Assembly (NCBI GenBank): GCA_905234275.1
Contig: CAJOHD010000003.1
Coordinates: forward strand, 76,362-140,361
DNA length: 64,000 bases
Origin: an uncultured Bacteroidales bacterium
Lineage (GTDB): Bacteria > Bacteroidota > Bacteroidia > Bacteroidales > F082
Direction of reading: 5' to 3'
In this document: positions 45,016 through 54,801 of the stretch, piece by piece
Layout: the number at the start of each line of letters is the position of its first letter
Numbering within the stretch: position 1 is the first letter of the stretch
Position numbers and translations under genes: made by a program
The notes under the pieces: generated by a model
What the model was told of the DNA's origin: nothing
Databases searched by the model: none
What the model saw: the letters and a program-made list of their open reading frames with translations, nothing else

Positions 45016-45417
45016 TCATTTCTTCAAATCCAAGATTCCTTCTTCTTCATGCGACACGAATGGTCCCTCTTTGCACTCGAAAATCACACTACCCGACTCG
45101 AGGCTCTCGATTGTGTGCCATACGTTCTTGGGGATATCTACGCCAAACACACCTTTCGTGGGGTCAAGAACGACACTGTCTATAACAGAACCGTCGTCGT
45201 TATGAGTGGTCACCTTCACTTCGCCTCGCAAAACCACGAACGATTCGGCTTTGGTGGGATGGCGGTGGATGGGTACCACAGTACCTGGCTCCAATGCGTT
45301 AAGCATTCGATGACACTTATCATCCAACGATTGATGAAAGTTGTAGTTCATGCGCAAGCGAGGGGAAGCCTTGGCTTGGGCTGAAACTTCATCTATTAGT
45401 TGTTGGTCTATTATCAT
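45016..45417 (-). CDS. wbuC: WbuC-family cupin-fold metalloprotein (intact copy)
   Basis: The 133-residue protein begins MIIDQQLIDEVSAQAKASP. The ORF is open to 45462, but that start lies inside the upstream gene and adds 15 unrelated residues, so the ATG at 45415-45417 is used. Metal-site segments are ALEPGTVVPIHRHPTKAE and NVWHTIESLESGSVIFECKE. WbuC proteins occur in O-antigen and capsule loci; their reaction is not settled. It follows the beta-helix gene by 10 bases. It is the only complete one of four copies in the window. Confidence 0.85.
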   Translation of the reverse strand: MIIDQQLIDEVSAQAKASPRLRMNYNFHQSLDDKCHRMLNALEPGTVVPIHRHPTKAESFVVLRGEVKVTTHNDDGSVIDSVVLDPTKGVFGVDIPKNVWHTIESLESGSVIFECKEGPFVSHEEEGILDLKK

Positions 45418-45427
45418 ATTATTGCAA

Positions 45428-47392
45428 TTAGTGTTTCGGGGCAGAATGATTACCCATCGCATCTACCCATTCACTACCATTCCAAAAAATTGGCCTGTTG
45501 CTTGAGTCAAAATATACTGTTCCTGGTTTAATATTGTAATTTGTTCCATTTGGTATAACATCTACACCTCTTGTTTTTATTGGCATAGAAGACAGGTGAA
45601 ATGATTTATTAACATTATCCACTTCGGCGAATTCATCTGCTGAAATTCTAAGGCTCTTTATCCAACATTCGCCAAGCGTAGAATCCCCAAACACATATAA
45701 CCTTATTTGGGCAATATCATTATCTTTAATATAAAGACACAGTGGATTATAAGAGGTCATTTTATATGCTACAGCAAAAACCCCATCATTATTATACCAT
45801 CCATCAATGTTATGGTCATAAAAATAAAGATGATCCCTGTAATTTTCAAAAGGTTTACATCTATTCCCTTCTGAATCGTAAAAATCCATCATTGCTCTCC
45901 ATTCACCAACAGTTTCTATTTTCAACATTCTTAACTTGGAAACGTCTATATCAACAAAGAATCTTGTGTGGTTTATTTTTAATTCTCCATATTCGTTTAT
46001 CCCTGACGGCAACGCGTGCTCCCCAACTTCTCCATAACTTTTTCTGTCTGATATTCTTAGATTTGTTGTTGATACATTAATCCCATCATAAGCATAATTA
46101 ACTTGTGGAATATCAAGGATTATTTTATTGATTTTCTGCTTCCAAAGCTCTGATGCATAATCAAAAAAAGTTCTGGGGCCTGAGGCATTAGTATTCAAAT
46201 ACTTTTGACCGCCAATTATTAAATTCCCCCCATTACCTTCATTTACAATTGCGATTCCATTGTTCTCAAAACGACAACCCAGAACTATACAACCCGTTGC
46301 AAAACCTCCAAAATCGATAGCATTATAATGGTTTTCCAAGTCCATACCCATGAAAAAAGCATTATCAGACATTCCTTTGGCACTAATACGTTGAAATTTT
46401 ATTGCCGTTCTTTTAAGATGTGTGTTACGGTAAAACCAAATTCGACCTCCAATAAAAACATTGTCGTTAATCCAGCAAACTTTATTGATTTTTTCTGAAC
46501 CTGAAACAACACTTATGCCGTTATATGCATTAGTAATCTGACCTATATGAAATTCATTATCTCCGCAACCCAGATTCCTGTTATCTATTAACACAAGGCC
46601 ATATATAAATTCTTCAATTTTTTTTATGTGAAACACACAAGAATAAACGGAAGAAATTTCCACACCTACATTATGGGGCGATGAAGTTATGAAACCATTG
46701 TCTTCGGTATATGAAGGATAATGGCCTTGACTCACACTTATATAAAATTCTTTCCCTCCTTTTCTGCCTTCTACAGACCCTATGTATATAGCAGAATTAT
46801 TAGGTTCACCTGTATAGCATATCTCTCCATCCATATACACGTTATAATCTACATTAAACACAATAGGTCGCGATGTACAATAAACACCACTATTTAGATG
46901 AAAATCCTTTTTAGTATTTTCACATGAAACAATTAGGTTTATGATTTTTTCATAATTGTCAGCACTTCTTCCTTCAACCAATCCAAACCAATCACTTTCA
47001 ATTCTATTATTAGTTATTGTTCCTTTTAAAAAAGTGTTTTCTAATTGAATTCCCCCACACAAAGTAGTATTATTACAATTTAGAACACCATTTCTAACAC
47101 CACCCTTATTAAACTCCAAAATGCTATTATTAGGAATAATAATTTCTTTTCCCTTTAAATCGAAATTACTCTTTATGATATACGAAGTGTTTTCCTTAAT
47201 AAAATCTTTTTGCGTCAATACAGGCACCTCATTATTTTTCAAACATGAATCCTCTAATACAACTATATCTTTTTTATTTTGCGCATAGGAATCTACGCAT
47301 ATAATTAGTGAAGCGATGATTATAAAAGTAGTTTTTAAGAAAATTACTACTTCGTTAAAATTATTAGATTGATTCTCCATCCTTATCATCAA
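45428..47392 (-). CDS. Secreted right-handed beta-helix protein
   Basis: The 654-residue product has a signal peptide (ATTFIIIASLIICVDSYAQ region; observed KTTFIIIASLIICVDSYAQ) and a long beta-helix body with regular turns (SILEFNKGGVRNGVLNCNN, HNVGVEISSVYSCVFHI, AIDFGGFATGCIVLGCRFEN). The last 30 residues, PGTVYFDSSNRPIFWNGSEW, match a small C-terminal module often seen on Bacteroidetes phage and surface proteins. No pectate-lyase catalytic site is evident. It may bind or cut a surface glycan. The first ATG may be 12 bases too early; MENQSNN is an alternative start. Confidence 0.7.
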   Translation of the reverse strand: MMIRMENQSNNFNEVVIFLKTTFIIIASLIICVDSYAQNKKDIVVLEDSCLKNNEVPVLTQKDFIKENTSYIIKSNFDLKGKEIIIPNNSILEFNKGGVRNGVLNCNNTTLCGGIQLENTFLKGTITNNRIESDWFGLVEGRSADNYEKIINLIVSCENTKKDFHLNSGVYCTSRPIVFNVDYNVYMDGEICYTGEPNNSAIYIGSVEGRKGGKEFYISVSQGHYPSYTEDNGFITSSPHNVGVEISSVYSCVFHIKKIEEFIYGLVLIDNRNLGCGDNEFHIGQITNAYNGISVVSGSEKINKVCWINDNVFIGGRIWFYRNTHLKRTAIKFQRISAKGMSDNAFFMGMDLENHYNAIDFGGFATGCIVLGCRFENNGIAIVNEGNGGNLIIGGQKYLNTNASGPRTFFDYASELWKQKINKIILDIPQVNYAYDGINVSTTNLRISDRKSYGEVGEHALPSGINEYGELKINHTRFFVDIDVSKLRMLKIETVGEWRAMMDFYDSEGNRCKPFENYRDHLYFYDHNIDGWYNNDGVFAVAYKMTSYNPLCLYIKDNDIAQIRLYVFGDSTLGECWIKSLRISADEFAEVDNVNKSFHLSSMPIKTRGVDVIPNGTNYNIKPGTVYFDSSNRPIFWNGSEWVDAMGNHSAPKH

Positions 47393-47559
47393 ACTATAAA
47401 AGCAAACATCAATATATTATTAGAGCCGAACTTTCTTTTCCCAAAGCCCGGCTCCTATCAAAGCCATAAAGGCTTCATGACAGCAACTGTCTTTCTTTAC
47501 ATTTTCCCTTTCTTCCCCATTGTGGCCAGAAAAGATATGAAACGAACTGCCACACAGCT
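47393..47559. other. Short gap upstream of the beta-helix gene
   Basis: No gene. A short match, CTGCCACACAG near 47549-47559, resembles sequence in the DegT remnant at 50645-50790. Confidence 0.4.
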
Positions 47560-48816
47560 TTAGTCAACGATAGCAGCCTTGATTGAATCGACAATGTATT
47601 TGACATCTTCATCTTTTACATACGGACCAGCAGGTAAGCACATACCGACCTTAAAGATGGCTTCAGAAACACCATTCGTATATGCTGGGCAATTCTTGTA
47701 TACCGGCTGTTTATGCATCGGTTTCCAAACAGGTCTTGCCTCTATGCCAGCCGCATCCATATAGACGCGCAAAGCCTCTACATTATCATTTGGTTGGCAA
47801 TCGGTAGTTGCACTATCTGCAACGTGAATGACACCAGCAGCTCCACCAACAGCACCTTGGATAATGGTCTTGTAGGCATTATCCTGACCTTTGATTTTGA
47901 CATCTGGATCGATAGTAATAGTACACAACCAATAGTTACTATCGAACTCTCCCGTTACAGGCTGGGCGTGAACATGGATACCCTTTACATCTTTCAATAA
48001 CTTTTCATAGAGTTTCTGCACGTGCTTATGGTGCTTAATATGCTCATCAACAATAGTCATCTGCCCACGTCCAATACCGGCACAGATATTACTCATACGG
48101 TAGTTATACCCTATCTTCTCATGCTGGTAGTACGGATAGCTTTCGCGATACTGAGTAGCATACATCATGATCTCGCGCCATTCATCCTCGTTGTTGGTGA
48201 TCAAGGCACCACCACCGCTGGTGGTAATCATCTTGTTACCATTAAAACTCAACACACCATACTTACCGAATGTCCCCAACACCTGACCGTTGAATCGTGA
48301 GCCAAAACCTTCGGCTGCATCCTCAATTACGGGAATGTCATAGTGGTTAGCAATCTCCATAATTCGAGTGATATCGTATGGCATTCCGTACAAAGCAACT
48401 GGGATGATGGCTTTCGGTTTCTTGCCTGTTTTGGCAATGCGGTCTTTGATGGCCTCTTCCAGCAGAGCAGGATCCATGTTCCATGTGTCCTTTTCGCTGT
48501 CAATGAATATAGGAGTTGCACCCAGATAGGTAATCGGGTGAGAGCTGGCGCAGAAGGTGAAGCTTTGCACACACACCTCATCGCCCGGCTGAACGCCACA
48601 AGCAATCAATGCCAGATGCACGGCAGCAGTGCCGGAGGAGAGTGCCACGACACGCTTGTTCTGGCCACAAAATTCCTCCAAGTCTTTTTCGAAGCCGTTC
48701 ACGTTAGGCCCAAGGGGCACCACCCAGTTGGTGTCGAAAGCTTCCTGAATATATTTCTGTTCAAGTCCTGCCTCGGACATGTGCGCGAGACAGAGGTAGA
48801 TGCGTTTGTTTGACAT
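47560..48816 (-). CDS. DegT/DnrJ/EryC1-type sugar aminotransferase (FdtB-like)
   Basis: This PLP enzyme aminates a keto nucleotide sugar. The 418-residue chain has QSFTFCASSHPITYLGATPI, VALYGMP, EDAAEGFGSRFNGQ and the PLP lysine in LSFNGNKMITTSGGG. It has a C-terminal insertion (VIHVADSATTDCQPNDNVEA) that the paralogue at 22165 lacks. It follows two FdtA-like ketoisomerase genes and rmlA, the expected order for making a dTDP-3-amino-3,6-dideoxyhexose. rmlB is missing from the window, so the 4-keto-6-deoxy intermediate must come from elsewhere. Confidence 0.88.
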   Translation of the reverse strand: MSNKRIYLCLAHMSEAGLEQKYIQEAFDTNWVVPLGPNVNGFEKDLEEFCGQNKRVVALSSGTAAVHLALIACGVQPGDEVCVQSFTFCASSHPITYLGATPIFIDSEKDTWNMDPALLEEAIKDRIAKTGKKPKAIIPVALYGMPYDITRIMEIANHYDIPVIEDAAEGFGSRFNGQVLGTFGKYGVLSFNGNKMITTSGGGALITNNEDEWREIMMYATQYRESYPYYQHEKIGYNYRMSNICAGIGRGQMTIVDEHIKHHKHVQKLYEKLLKDVKGIHVHAQPVTGEFDSNYWLCTITIDPDVKIKGQDNAYKTIIQGAVGGAAGVIHVADSATTDCQPNDNVEALRVYMDAAGIEARPVWKPMHKQPVYKNCPAYTNGVSEAIFKVGMCLPAGPYVKDEDVKYIVDSIKAAIVD

Positions 48817-48821
48817 AGTAT

Positions 48822-49241
48822 TTATTGTTTTCTAAATTCCAAAAATTCTCCATAATCCCTAATATAGTCTTCCTTCAGATAGACATCCGAGGCTAGCACC
48901 ATACACACCGCCCCTGAAGAGAAGTCCTCCAAATCACGCCACATGCCGGGCTTTACGTAGAGGCCTTGGTAGGGACGGTTCAAGAAGAAAGAACGTTTGC
49001 ATTTGCCATCATCCAACGTAACAGTAAAAGAACCTGATGCTGCAACAATCAGCTGGCTCAACTCTTTGTGCGCATGGGAGCCACGATTCTCTCCACCTGG
49101 TACATCGTAAAGATAATAGACTCGTTTAACGTCAAAAGGCAACGTTTCACCGTTTTCCACTACGGTGAGGTTGCCCTTGCGGTCACTGTGATGGCGGTCA
49201 AGTTCCACTATCGTGCAGTCAAAAACATTAAATTTTTCCAT
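48822..49241 (-). CDS. FdtA/QdtA-type sugar 3,4-ketoisomerase
   Basis: The 139-residue cupin isomerises dTDP-4-keto-6-deoxyglucose to the 3-keto form. Family marks are KRVYYLYDVPGGENRGSHAH (with the catalytic His pair), QLIVAASGSFTVTLDDG and FLNRPYQGLYVKPGMWRDLE. It overlaps the preceding FdtA-like gene by 14 bases and precedes the aminotransferase by 5 bases, so all are coupled. Two tandem members suggest either two sugar products, or an enzyme plus a helper. Confidence 0.87.
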   Translation of the reverse strand: MEKFNVFDCTIVELDRHHSDRKGNLTVVENGETLPFDVKRVYYLYDVPGGENRGSHAHKELSQLIVAASGSFTVTLDDGKCKRSFFLNRPYQGLYVKPGMWRDLEDFSSGAVCMVLASDVYLKEDYIRDYGEFLEFRKQ

Positions 49242-49647
49242 CCTTTTTAAGTTTTAGGAAGTCGCCGTACTCTCGAATGTAATCATTTTCATCGTAATGC
49301 TCTGAACCAAACTCCAAAGCGAGGGAGTTGGTGGAAAAATTCTCCATTTCGCGCCATAAACCCGCAGGAACAAATAAGCCATAGTAGGAACGGTTCAGGG
49401 TAAATGTTTTCTTTTCGCTACCATCATCTACCACCACATCAAAGGCACCAGAGAGCGCAATCACAAATTCTTGATTCTCACGAAAGGCATGGCCTCCACG
49501 AGCTTCACCTCCTGGCACATCGTAAATCCAGTAGGTGCGCTTGATCTCAAAAGGAATATGGTTGTTCTGCTCCGCAAAAGAGAGATTGCCACGAGCGTCC
49601 AAGAACTTTGGCAATTCTATTATTTTGACATCTTTTACTGTTGCCAT
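49228..49647 (-). CDS. FdtA/QdtA-type sugar 3,4-ketoisomerase, second copy
   Basis: The 139-residue protein starts MATVKDVKIIELPKFLDARG. A longer ORF reaches 49710, but that start lies within rmlA, so the ATG 11 bases after the rmlA stop is used. It has KRTYWIYDVPGGEARGGHAF, where only one His of the usual His-x-His pair is present (GGHAF versus GSHAH in the neighbour), and FVPAGLWREMENFS. The loss of one His could mean a different specificity (inference). Confidence 0.85.
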   Translation of the reverse strand: MATVKDVKIIELPKFLDARGNLSFAEQNNHIPFEIKRTYWIYDVPGGEARGGHAFRENQEFVIALSGAFDVVVDDGSEKKTFTLNRSYYGLFVPAGLWREMENFSTNSLALEFGSEHYDENDYIREYGDFLKLKKDGKI

Positions 49648-49657
49648 ATTTTTAGCA

Positions 49658-50575
49658 TTATTCCATATAGCGGAAAGAATCCGAATCAATTTCCGCCTTT
49701 TTCTCGTCAATAACCTTCAACAAATACTGTCCGTATTGATTTTTGAGCATCGGTTGTGCGATTTCGCGCATACGATCTTCTGAAATCCAGCCATTGCGGT
49801 AAGCGATACCTTCGAGGCAGGCTACTTTCAAGCCTTGGCGCTTTTCAATGACCTCCACGAAGGTGGATGCCTCGCTCAGCGAGTCGTGCGTGCCTGTGTC
49901 GAGCCAAGCGAATCCACGCCCGAACACCTGCACCTTCAGCTCGCCATCTTTCAGGAACTCCTGGTTAACGGTGGTAATCTCCAGTTCTCCACGGGCCGAC
50001 GGCTTGATATGTTTGGCCACATCCACCACCTTGTTCGGGTAGAAGTAGAGACCCACCACAGCGTAGTTGCTCTTGGGTTCCTTCGGTTTCTCCTCGATGC
50101 TCAGGCAGTTGCCCTGCTTGTCGAATTCTGCCACGCCATAGCGTTCAGGGTCACTCACCCAATAGCCAAACACAGTGGCTTTCTTGTTCTCCTCGACATC
50201 CTTCACGGCGTTGCGCAGCAGGGTGGTGAAGCCGGCACCGTAGAAAATGTTGTCGCCCAGCACGAGGCAGGCGCTGTCGTTGCCGATGAACTTCTCACCG
50301 ATGATAAAAGCCTGTGCCAGACCGTCGGGTGAAGGCTGCTCGGCATACTCGAAATGCACGCCGTAGTCCGAGCCGTCGCCCAGCAGACGGCGGAAGCCCG
50401 GCAGGTCGTACGGTGTAGAGATAATGAGAATATCCCTGATGCCCGCCAGCATCAAAGCGCTGATGGGGTAATAGACCATTGGTTTATCATAAATAGGGAG
50501 CAATTGTTTACTGACCCCCTTGGTGATAGGGTAAAGGCGGGTACCACTGCCGCCTGCTAATACGATACCTTTCAT
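49658..50575 (-). CDS. rmlA: Glucose-1-phosphate thymidylyltransferase
   Basis: This enzyme makes dTDP-glucose, the entry to dTDP-deoxysugars. The 305-residue chain opens [20 protein letters not shown], with [53 protein letters not shown] and [17 protein letters not shown]. All RmlA hallmarks and the normal length are present. It starts the rmlA-fdtA-fdtA-aminotransferase operon. Upstream lies a remnant of another aminotransferase gene. Confidence 0.95.
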   Translation of the reverse strand: MKGIVLAGGSGTRLYPITKGVSKQLLPIYDKPMVYYPISALMLAGIRDILIISTPYDLPGFRRLLGDGSDYGVHFEYAEQPSPDGLAQAFIIGEKFIGNDSACLVLGDNIFYGAGFTTLLRNAVKDVEENKKATVFGYWVSDPERYGVAEFDKQGNCLSIEEKPKEPKSNYAVVGLYFYPNKVVDVAKHIKPSARGELEITTVNQEFLKDGELKVQVFGRGFAWLDTGTHDSLSEASTFVEVIEKRQGLKVACLEGIAYRNGWISEDRMREIAQPMLKNQYGQYLLKVIDEKKAEIDSDSFRYME

Positions 50576-50644
50576 ATTCTTGTTATTATGATTAATTACC
50601 TGAAAACAAAATTATTAAACGACTAAGCTTCTAAGCGCCTAAGC

Positions 50645-50790
50645 AATAATAGCAAAGGCTGCCACACAGAGCAAGCTTCGATGCCAGCGACATCCATTTA
50701 GACACGTAGTATTTCCACGTTGTCATTAGGTTTGCAATCGGTGACGGCTGAAGAGGCAGCATGAATCACAATTGTGGCACCGCAACACCT
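50645..50790 (-). pseudogene. Remnant of a second FdtB-like aminotransferase gene
   Basis: Translated in one frame it gives TIVIHAASSAVTDCKPNDNV followed by EILRV, a stop, MDVAGIEA and ACSVWQPL. This aligns residue by residue with the intact gene at 47560-48816 (VIHVADSATTDCQPNDNVEA, LRVYMDAAGIEARPVWKPM). It is a fragment of about 50 codons with one stop. The rest of 50576-50904 has no gene that I can support. Confidence 0.85.
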
Positions 50791-50904
50791 GTTACGATAA
50801 TCTAATTTGCATTTATTTAACCAAACAACGGGGAGACTTTTAAAATTTTTGCTATCCACATCACCCTGCCATTATTCAGTGTTTAATTTGGATTTCTAGA
50901 TTTT

Positions 50905-53900
50905 TTATGGAGTTTGTTTGTTATCACCAAATCTATTGTCTAGAATTAATTGAATATATGTATCATAAATATTTTCTTTTGTAAGATTTTTATCTCCAAG
51001 AATATTGTACTTCTGTATTATATTAACAATATGGTCTGGCACAAGGTACTCCATACAACCGGGTTTATGAAGATTCGTCTCTGATTCTGCCCTAGACATA
51101 AGATAACTACGAATATCATATTTAATCGGGTAAATCCAACAGTTACCATGGAAAGGAGTGTTAAATCCCAATAAAGGGGCATTATTGTTGACAACTATTC
51201 TTTTGTATTTATCATATCCGTGTATACAATTGTTGGATTTATATAGGTTTATTTTTGTTATGTCATCACATTTGATGATATCAGGGGTTCTTTTCGTAAG
51301 ACGATAGCATTTTACATCATCATCATCATTATTATCATCGTTATTTTTACTAGACACGATAGAACTTATATGGAACACCTCGGAGCAGATATAAGAATTG
51401 AGATAGAGCCTTTTATTATTAGTAATAACATCATTCGTATTAAATTTCTTGAAAGATTTATTTATAAGTTCTCTTAAATCATCAATATCTTGTCCACTAT
51501 TTTGACTATCGACAATTACAATCTTTTCAGACTCAAATACTTCCACAAAAGGAACAATTTCCATTTTATTATTGAGAAAAAGCCATTTATCAGATATATA
51601 TTGATTTAAGGGTAAGTGTTTTACTTCTTTTATAGGTTGATGTAATTGCCAATTAAGTAAACACAGGTAGAAATACTGCTTGAGCAGGTTTTCTTTATCA
51701 TCCTTGTCTAGCGTATCTTGGTATACCCTTAAAGCGTGTTCATGTGTAAGCCGGATAAGTATTGGTAGCAGGCTCTCAACTGTTTTTATACACCAGTTCC
51801 TCCCCTTGGGAAGTAAACTATTTCTAGAGATAGATACAAGATTGCTGGCATCTCGACAAAACAGGTTCAAATTAATATGTGCAAAATAATGCCACCATCC
51901 AAACAAATTATCATATGGATTTACATTAGGAGTAACAGGAATACATTGCAGTCGAATGTCTGAAGGAGTCAGTACTCCAGGCATATCATATTCCATCGCT
52001 TCAAAGTCGTGCCCTAAGAAATTCACCTCCATACAGATTCCAAGATTCTTCTCTTTTAATAAAAATGAAATATTCTTTCTTTCTGGGAGAAAAAACTCGC
52101 ATCCTAATTTCCAGTATAATCGTATGTCTCCTTCTTCCTTCAATAACTGATATTCTGAAGTAAGGAGTTTATATTTCTCATCCGATTTCAATAATTCATT
52201 TTGTTCTTGGGATTGTTTTGTCTCAAAGGAGTTAAAGGGTGAATTGTAAAGAAATGGAATGTTCTCAATGCGTTGAAATGTCTCTTGAACATACTTATCA
52301 ATTTTATCTGGTATGAGATAGACAATTGTCTCGGGATTGTCTAAGACCTCTTTGGTCTGCAATTCGTCTAGTTCGAATAACGTACCTAAGTGATCCTTGT
52401 CAATGTTTATTTTTACTGTAGTGCCATGGCGTACCTCTTTATCGTTACGAATGAATTCAAATCCCTCGTCTACGATTGAGCAATAACTACCGTTGGAAGA
52501 GGTTCGGAAGACAATACGGCGAGTTTTTTCTTCATTACCAGGACATCGAGTTTCGACAGTGAATTCATCAGCTACATAGAAAATTGTTTGCAATCCTAAA
52601 CCGAAGGTTGCTGTAGGTTGGAGAAAATAGGGCATCTCTGCAACAGTCTTTACATAGTCTTTATCAGCTCTTCGGCTGGTGCCTACCTGGCTGGTCATGC
52701 GTATCAGGCTCTCTTCTGAGATGCCTGATCCACAGTCCTCACAAGTCACAGAGACAATCTGTTTTATTTTATCATAATCTACTTTGAGATTAATGGGATA
52801 ATTATCAAATATCTCCTTAGGAATATCATCAGAAAAATGGATATCCTTGCGGTGTTTGATTGGCTGTTTCAAGTGCGGTAGATTATAGAACAAAGGCGCA
52901 TCCAAATCATTCCATATCTGTAATTTTGTAGCATCTAATGCATTTTGTACAATTTCGCGGAAGAATACCAGTCCCGGGTTCTCGTAAATGGATCCTCCTT
53001 TCAACATCTCGAATGTCTTCTGACTAGATATGTTGAATTGAAGATTCATCAGAGCTGGATTAATATCAGACTTTCTTTGAAACAGAATTTTTATACCATC
53101 ATTCCCTTTCTTTGTATAGGGAGGGAAAAAGGAAATTCTTGATAGTTCTTCTGGAACAATATCGTTCCAATGTAGTCGTTGCTCTTTCAATTCTTCACAT
53201 AACATTTCGCACCACTTTGCAACCTCTCTATATACCGCATCATTGGGGCAGTTAAATGTAGCAGTGATTATTTCCTTGCATATATTGAGTTTTTCGATAC
53301 ATTCATGTTTTTGTTTATGTGTGGACGATATGTCGGGAAGTTCTTTTATTTGATGAATTGTGTACAGATTGAATCTATTGTCGCTTATATCCAACAAATC
53401 ACCTAGCCTTATCATGCATGCAACGAACCGAGGATGCCATTTGTCGAAAGCCCCCATTACCCCATTATCTTCTTGATCCAATTCCATGAAAATGTTCTGG
53501 AAGTCGGTTCCATGTAAATGTGCTATCTTGGCAAGCGATTTCTTTAGCATGGAATATTCGTCAAGATGTAACTTTTTACTTATATTTTCGTCGTTTAAAA
53601 TGTAGTCATAGCTTCTTTCTGCATGTTTTTTTCGCATTATTTGAGCAGTCAATATCCGTATTGCATTGGATATTTCAAGCGCATGAATCCATACATTTCT
53701 GTCTTCATTGATGTTCGTCCAATTGTATTTTATCAATTGTGCAGCTTCAGCAACAACTTTATCTCTGTGCTTGGTCAATTTATTAAGTTCCGTTTGATTC
53801 TCAGGTAACAGGAATTCTTCAATCAATCTACTGTAAGACAAATACATGCCAATATCATGCGAATAGGCGGCCATTAACAACATAAAAGTATCAGTAGGAG

Positions 53901-54114
53901 ATAAGACATTAATACCTTCGTTCCCCAAAAGTTGTTCGATTATTTCAATAATTTTTTCTGAATGGCTTTCATCGTGTCGACTAAAGGTTGGAAATCCGAA
54001 TGGAATTTGACTCAATATTTGGGGAATATCGGTTTTTGCACAACTCCATGCTATGTATAGTTGGCTTTTTTCACCAGCAATATTCTTTAAATGATCTTCG
54101 AGGAAATGAGGCAT
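50905..54114 (-). CDS. HD-domain / GHKL (Hsp90-like) ATPase fusion, probable defence protein
   Basis: The 1069-residue protein has an N-terminal HD phosphohydrolase-like domain (SRHDESH near 45-51, SHDIGMYL near 85-92) and a GHKL ATPase from about 380: N box REIVQNALDAT at 386-396, G1 CEDCGSGIS near 458-466, G2 ATFGLGLQT near 502-510. The C terminus is long and has no recognised domain. Hsp90-like ATPases are a known class of phage defence proteins, and HD domains often act on nucleotides. It is a single gene with low GC, between the rmlA operon and a wbuC pseudogene. Defence is inferred from context and architecture. Confidence 0.75.
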   Translation of the reverse strand: MPHFLEDHLKNIAGEKSQLYIAWSCAKTDIPQILSQIPFGFPTFSRHDESHSEKIIEIIEQLLGNEGINVLSPTDTFMLLMAAYSHDIGMYLSYSRLIEEFLLPENQTELNKLTKHRDKVVAEAAQLIKYNWTNINEDRNVWIHALEISNAIRILTAQIMRKKHAERSYDYILNDENISKKLHLDEYSMLKKSLAKIAHLHGTDFQNIFMELDQEDNGVMGAFDKWHPRFVACMIRLGDLLDISDNRFNLYTIHQIKELPDISSTHKQKHECIEKLNICKEIITATFNCPNDAVYREVAKWCEMLCEELKEQRLHWNDIVPEELSRISFFPPYTKKGNDGIKILFQRKSDINPALMNLQFNISSQKTFEMLKGGSIYENPGLVFFREIVQNALDATKLQIWNDLDAPLFYNLPHLKQPIKHRKDIHFSDDIPKEIFDNYPINLKVDYDKIKQIVSVTCEDCGSGISEESLIRMTSQVGTSRRADKDYVKTVAEMPYFLQPTATFGLGLQTIFYVADEFTVETRCPGNEEKTRRIVFRTSSNGSYCSIVDEGFEFIRNDKEVRHGTTVKINIDKDHLGTLFELDELQTKEVLDNPETIVYLIPDKIDKYVQETFQRIENIPFLYNSPFNSFETKQSQEQNELLKSDEKYKLLTSEYQLLKEEGDIRLYWKLGCEFFLPERKNISFLLKEKNLGICMEVNFLGHDFEAMEYDMPGVLTPSDIRLQCIPVTPNVNPYDNLFGWWHYFAHINLNLFCRDASNLVSISRNSLLPKGRNWCIKTVESLLPILIRLTHEHALRVYQDTLDKDDKENLLKQYFYLCLLNWQLHQPIKEVKHLPLNQYISDKWLFLNNKMEIVPFVEVFESEKIVIVDSQNSGQDIDDLRELINKSFKKFNTNDVITNNKRLYLNSYICSEVFHISSIVSSKNNDDNNDDDDVKCYRLTKRTPDIIKCDDITKINLYKSNNCIHGYDKYKRIVVNNNAPLLGFNTPFHGNCWIYPIKYDIRSYLMSRAESETNLHKPGCMEYLVPDHIVNIIQKYNILGDKNLTKENIYDTYIQLILDNRFGDNKQTP

Positions 54115-54275
54115 GATGTAAACTATTTTTTGATTATTATTGTGTTATTTCTCCTCTTTGCTTTATAGATAGCACATTATGATTCGCATATTGATTATTG
54201 CATTGATATACCTAAATTCGCTATTTATAAGCCAAAAATCTTGATATTTTGTTGATCGCTATCTGTTTATTTATT

Positions 54276-54750
54276 CTAAACCATTAAAATTTCCACCTCA
54301 TGCGGCACAAACGGTCCCTGCTTGCTTTCGAAAATGCAGCTATTTGGTTCCAAAGCTTCCAAAGTATGCCAAACATTCTTAGGAATATTCACACCATAGC
54401 AGCCGTCTTCTTGGCTTAAAATGACACTTTCGGCAACAGTGCCATCATCGTTATAGGTAGTCACACGAATCTTACCGCGCAATATCACAAAAGTCTCATC
54501 CTTGTCAGGATGATGATGGATGGGCACTTCGGTTCCGGGTTCCAGCGCACTACGCTTCGCGTTTCCTCCTCCTTGCAAGGCAAAGTCAAAGTGAACTTTA
54601 CCTCTGCGCTTGCTTCGTTCGTCAGTTGAGCATACGATGGCACAAGTCATCAAGCGACTGATGAAAGTTGTGCTTATTGCACAAGTGAGGGCACACTTTG
54701 GGTTACCTAAAATATACAACCTCCTTGATAAAAACTTGTCTATAACCACA
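54276..54750 (-). pseudogene. wbuC cupin, broken copy
   Basis: The C-terminal half is intact in frame (ALEPGTEVPIHHHPDKDETF, VILRGKIRVTTYNDDGT, YGVNIPKNVWHTLEALEPNS). The N-terminal half is recognisable only in another frame (KVCPHLCNKHNFHQSLDDLC, RMLN, matching KASPRLRMNYNFHQSLDDKC of the intact copy). About 75 bases (54549-54623) are inserted between MLN and ALEPG. A long ORF running to 54875 is produced by these shifts and overlaps the Hint gene. It is not a normal WbuC protein. Confidence 0.8.
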
Positions 54751-54801
54751 CATCCCACAGCTACCACATATATCCATCTATCTAGTTGTTTTCTATTCTG
54801 C

